Assembly (NCBI RefSeq): GCF_000747075.1
Contig: NZ_AVCH01000011.1
Span: 1 to 50,843 of the forward strand
Length of the DNA stretch: 50,843 nt
Direction: 5' to 3'
Origin: Arenimonas malthae CC-JY-1
GTDB taxonomy: Bacteria > Pseudomonadota > Gammaproteobacteria > Xanthomonadales > Xanthomonadaceae
Both the position numbers and the translations under genes were made by a program. Position 1 is the stretch's first letter. Every line of letters starts with the position of its first letter. Below the pieces are notes generated by a model that saw only the letters and a program-made list of their open reading frames with translations, had not been told where the DNA came from and did not search any database. This document shows, one piece after another, positions 48,266 to 50,843 of the stretch.

Positions 48266-49450
48266 ATGCTGCTGCGCCGCTGCAACCATCTGTTCGTCGA
48301 GCTCGACCAGGAACCGCGCTTCGACCTGGCCAGCCTGTTCGGCGGCGGCGACGGCCTGGACCGCAACCCGCGCTGGCTGGCCTTCGCCGCGCACCTCGAG
48401 ACGCCCGTGCCGGTGGCGCTGGCGCAGCTGGAGGTATTGAAGGCCGTGTCGCGCGAGCAGTGGCATGACGCCGACGCGCTGCGCGCCGAACACGGCGACG
48501 AGGCCATCGCCGCCCTGCTCGGTGCCGGCCTGCTGATCGGCGACGGCGAGGCGCACGCCGGCTGGCGCGAACGCGACCAGGCCACGCGCGACCTGGCCTG
48601 GTGGACGCCGGCGCTGCTCGCGCAGTCGCAGGGTGGGTGGCAAGGCCTGGACATCCAGGCGCGCAGCGAACAGGGCCTGATGCTGAGCAGCCAGCAGATG
48701 GTGGACGAGTTCGGCGCCGCGCCCGAGCCTGACTACCGTCGCCGCCCCGACGCCGCGCCTTTGCCCCTTCCCGAGCCGCCGCGCACCGGTTTCGACGACC
48801 TGCTGGCGGCGCGCCGCACCTGCCGCAATTTCGACCCCGTGGCCGAATTGCCGGAAGTGGCCTTCACCACCATGCTGCGCCGCGTGTGGGGCGCCGTGGG
48901 CACGCGCGAACTGGCGCCCGGCGCGGTGGCGGTGAAGAAGACCAGCCCCGCCGGCGGCGGCCTGCATGCGGTCGAGGCCTACGTGCTGGCGCGGCGCGTG
49001 CAGGGGCTGGCGCCCGGTCTCTACCACTACCTGCCCATGCAGCATGCGCTTGAACCGCTGCAGGCGCTTTCGCCCGCGCAGGCCGCCGACCTGGCGCACC
49101 GGTTCGTCGCCGGCCAGGACTGGTTCGAGGACGCACCGGTGATGGTGCTGATGACCGCGCGCTTCGACCGCCTGTTCTGGAAGTACCGCCGGCATGCCAA
49201 GGCCTGGCGGGTGGTGCACCTGGACGTGGGGCACCTGTCGCAGACGACCTACCTGTCGGCCACCGAACTGGGCCTGGGCTGCTTCGTCACCGCGGCCATC
49301 AACGACCGCGTCGTGGACGAGGCGCTGGGCTTGGCACCGCTGCGCGAGGCGACCATCGCGCTGGTGGGTTTCGGCCCGCGCGCGGCCGAGGTGCGCACGC
49401 TGGAGCTGGACGTGTTCGAGCCGGTGCGTCCGGCGTTCCGCGCGGACTAG
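48266..49450 (+). CDS. Putative peptide maturation dehydrogenase (SagB-like, FMN)
   Basis: A 394-residue protein of the 'putative peptide maturation dehydrogenase' family. The N-terminal half (about 1-170) has no recognisable catalytic motif and may bind the leader peptide. The C-terminal half (about 176-394) is a nitroreductase/SagB-type flavin domain: FDDLLAARRTCRNFDPVAEL, TSPAGGGLHAVEAYVLARRV, YHYLPMQHALEPL, ATELGLGCFVTAAIND. Relatives in thiazole/oxazole peptide systems oxidise azolines to azoles; no cyclodehydratase (YcaO) is present here, so its reaction must be different. Start ATG 48266 (MLLRRCNHLF) is preferred over 48224. Its TAG overlaps that of the GFA gene. Confidence 0.85.
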   Translation: MLLRRCNHLFVELDQEPRFDLASLFGGGDGLDRNPRWLAFAAHLETPVPVALAQLEVLKAVSREQWHDADALRAEHGDEAIAALLGAGLLIGDGEAHAGWRERDQATRDLAWWTPALLAQSQGGWQGLDIQARSEQGLMLSSQQMVDEFGAAPEPDYRRRPDAAPLPLPEPPRTGFDDLLAARRTCRNFDPVAELPEVAFTTMLRRVWGAVGTRELAPGAVAVKKTSPAGGGLHAVEAYVLARRVQGLAPGLYHYLPMQHALEPLQALSPAQAADLAHRFVAGQDWFEDAPVMVLMTARFDRLFWKYRRHAKAWRVVHLDVGHLSQTTYLSATELGLGCFVTAAINDRVVDEALGLAPLREATIALVGFGPRAAEVRTLELDVFEPVRPAFRAD

Positions 49451-49857
49451 CCGGAGGACGGCGCGGGCTTGCGCGGCAGCCCGTCGTCGGCGGTGGGCAG
49501 CCAGGGCGCGTGGGTGTCGTAGAACACGTGCAGCTGCGGCTCGCGGTCGAGCGGGGTGTCGAAGTTGCTGCGCACCACGTGCAGTTCGCCGGGCCAGCGG
49601 GTGGAGCGGAAGAACAGGGTGCTGCCGCAGCGGCGGCAGAAGCCGCGTTCGGCGCCGGGCGTGGATTCATACCACTGCAGCCGCGCCTGCGGGTCGTCGA
49701 TGCGGACCTGGCCGGCTTCGAAACCGACCCAGGTGACCACGCCGGCGCCGTGCGCGCGCTGGCAAAGCGTGCAGTGGCAGTGCGCCATCCACTTCGACGG
49801 CAGGGTGGCGCTGAAACGCAGGTCGCCGCAGAGGCAGCTTCCGGTGGCGGTGGTCAT
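49447..49857 (-). CDS. GFA (CENP-V/Gfa) family zinc protein
   Basis: A 136-residue protein with the glutathione-dependent formaldehyde-activating-enzyme fold. Seven Cys residues make the two zinc sites: Cys8 and Cys10 (CLC), Cys27, Cys29 and Cys32 (CHCTLC), Cys74 and Cys77 (CRRC). The function of most GFA-family proteins is unknown; the original enzyme binds S-hydroxymethylglutathione. ATG 49857 is the family start; the longer frame to 50088 runs into comM antisense. The stop overlaps the dehydrogenase stop by 3 bases (CTAG). Confidence 0.9.
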   Translation of the reverse strand: MTTATGSCLCGDLRFSATLPSKWMAHCHCTLCQRAHGAGVVTWVGFEAGQVRIDDPQARLQWYESTPGAERGFCRRCGSTLFFRSTRWPGELHVVRSNFDTPLDREPQLHVFYDTHAPWLPTADDGLPRKPAPSSG

Positions 49858-49885
49858 GGCGGGGCCCTCCGCGGCCGATGCTAGC

Positions 49886-50843
49886 TCAGGCCGGCGGCGC
49901 TGCGCGATCGAGCAGGCGGTAGCCGATGGCTTCGGCCACGTGCGCGGTGCCGATGCACTCCTCGCCGGCCAGGTCGGCCAGGGTGCGGGCCACGCGCTGG
50001 ATGCGGTGCAGGGCGCGGGCCGAGAGCTGCAGCTGTTCGATGGCGCGTTCGAGCAGCAGGCGGTCCTTTGGCTGCAGGGCGCAGTCACGTTCGGTCTGCG
50101 CCTGGTCGAGCTGCGCGTTGGGGCGGCCGGCGCGCCGCAGCTGGCGTTCGCGCGCGGCCAGCACGCGGGCGCGCACGGTGGTGGTGGATTCGCCGGGCGG
50201 GCCGTCGGGGCGCAGTTCCGAGGGCGGCAGGCGCGGCACCGCCAGCTGCACGTCGATGCGGTCGAGCAGCGGGCCCGAGAGTTTGCCGCGGTAGCGCGCC
50301 ACCGCCTCGGCGCTGCAGCCGCAGCGACCGCTGGGGTCGCCGGCCCAGCCGCAGGGGCAGGGGTTCATGGCGGCGACGAGCTGGAAACGCGCGGGGAATT
50401 CACTTTGCCGCGCGGCCCGCGAGATGGTGATCAGGCCCGACTCCATGGGCTGGCGCAGGGTTTCCAGCGCGTGCCGCGACCATTCGGCGAGCTCGTCTAG
50501 GAACAGCACGCCGTTGTGCGCCAGCGACACTTCGCCGGGCCGCGGGTTGCCGCCGCCGCCGGTCACCGCCACGGCGCTGGCCAGGTGGTGCGGTGCGCGG
50601 AACGGGCGCTGCCGCCAGCGCGACAGGTCCAAACCCTGGCCGCTCACGGAATGCACCGCGGCGGTTTCGAGCGCCTCGGCCTCGCTGGGTTCAGGCAGCA
50701 GGCCGGGCAGGCGCGAGGCCAGCAGGGTCTTGCCGCAGCCGGGCGGGCCGATGAAGAGCAGCGGGTGCGCGCCGGCGGCCGCCACTTCCAGCGCGCGGCG
50801 GGCGGCGGCCTGGCCGCGCACGTCGGACAGGTCGGGATAGCGG
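49886..50843 (-). CDS. comM: YifB/ComM family AAA+ ATPase (N-terminal part outside the window)
   Basis: The C-terminal 319 or so residues of ComM, a hexameric MCM-like helicase that promotes branch migration in natural transformation. The visible part starts at YPDLSDVRGQ and has Walker A GPPGCGKT, Walker B LFLDELAEW, the sensor MNPCPCG with a cysteine group (CPCG...CGC), and the C-terminal domain ending LDRAAPPA. The N-terminal Lon-like domain (about 190 residues) lies beyond the window edge. Codon 50842-50840 is the first complete one. It is 28 bases upstream of the GFA gene on the same strand. Confidence 0.93.
   Translation of the reverse strand, partial: RYPDLSDVRGQAAARRALEVAAAGAHPLLFIGPPGCGKTLLASRLPGLLPEPSEAEALETAAVHSVSGQGLDLSRWRQRPFRAPHHLASAVAVTGGGGNPRPGEVSLAHNGVLFLDELAEWSRHALETLRQPMESGLITISRAARQSEFPARFQLVAAMNPCPCGWAGDPSGRCGCSAEAVARYRGKLSGPLLDRIDVQLAVPRLPPSELRPDGPPGESTTTVRARVLAARERQLRRAGRPNAQLDQAQTERDCALQPKDRLLLERAIEQLQLSARALHRIQRVARTLADLAGEECIGTAHVAEAIGYRLLDRAAPPA

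Noticed and set aside
44151-49450. A classical azole-forming (YcaO) or lanthipeptide cluster
   Set aside because: No YcaO, LanM/LanB/LanC, radical SAM, ABC exporter or protease gene is present near the precursor-like peptide in this window.
49447-50088. Longer 213-codon start for the GFA protein
   Set aside because: The extra N-terminal 77 residues are antisense to nothing of their own and overlap the end of comM in another frame; ATG 49857 gives the family start MTTATGSCLCG.

Overview
The window is chromosomal DNA of a high-GC gammaproteobacterium, most likely a member of the Xanthomonadales/Lysobacterales (Lysobacteraceae-like). Four things point there: almost every gene reads as a gammaproteobacterial housekeeping or envelope gene; a GTAGGAGCGGCTTCAGCCGCG-type palindromic repeat sits at 27035-27096; a Fiu/PiuA-PiuC-PepSY iron cluster is present; and there is a three-gene peptide-modification cassette of a type I know mainly from Xanthomonadales. 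The genus cannot be fixed from the sequence alone. I see no rRNA, tRNA, prophage, insertion sequence or CRISPR array.

Layout. 1-604: the tail of a proline-rich protein, then a long intergenic region that appears to hold a sigma-54-driven small RNA on the minus strand (391-508). 605-6223 (+): mnmG, a DUF2062 membrane protein, a sialidase-fold secreted protein and a GDSL-esterase autotransporter. 6276-11818 (-): tamB and tamA. 11895-16180 (+): a Fur-box-controlled siderophore uptake group (TonB receptor, PiuC dioxygenase, PepSY protein). 16169-19166 (-): glyS and glyQ. 19235-20892 (+): a class I glutamine amidotransferase and a BPSS1780-type membrane protein. 20900-23732 (-): RDD protein, tatC, tatB, tatA and a SYLF lipid-binding protein. 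23850-25699 (+): hemH and an alpha/beta hydrolase. 25696-28982 (-): a lipoprotein, a YgjP-type metallopeptidase, the REP element, rdgC and ttcA. 29042-34458: a small YdcH protein (+), then plsB, a lipoprotein, pyrF and an e(P4)-type acid phosphatase (all -). 34637-36841 (+): a large TPR protein I cannot name. 36851-40011: rep (-) divergent from arfB and an acyltransferase (+), separated by a three-copy 21-23 bp repeat. 40015-44077: a LysR regulator (-) divergent from the glyoxylate-bypass genes aceB and aceA (+). 44151-49450: the peptide-modification region. 49447-50843 (-): a GFA-family protein and the 3'-most part of comM/yifB, which runs off the window.

The most interesting part is 44151-49450. 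A cyclic-nucleotide-binding GGDEF protein is followed by a membrane protein with an N-terminal class III cyclase-like domain and C-terminal TPRs, a 95-residue precursor-like peptide on the opposite strand, and a SagB-like flavin dehydrogenase. This is the cassette known only as 'putative peptide modification system cyclase / putative modified peptide / putative peptide maturation dehydrogenase'; its product is, to my knowledge, uncharacterised. In this copy the cyclase domain keeps both metal-binding Asp residues but lacks the usual substrate-selecting Asp and transition-state Asn, so it may be a nucleotide sensor rather than an active cyclase.

The second notable signal is the small RNA upstream of mnmG. 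It has a near-perfect -24/-12 promoter, a 13-bp closing stem beginning exactly at the predicted +1, three hairpins that each carry GGGG in the loop, and a perfect 15-bp terminator with a U7 tract. Gene starts were chosen from start codons, ribosome-binding sites, signal peptides and family length, and several differ from the longest open frame.
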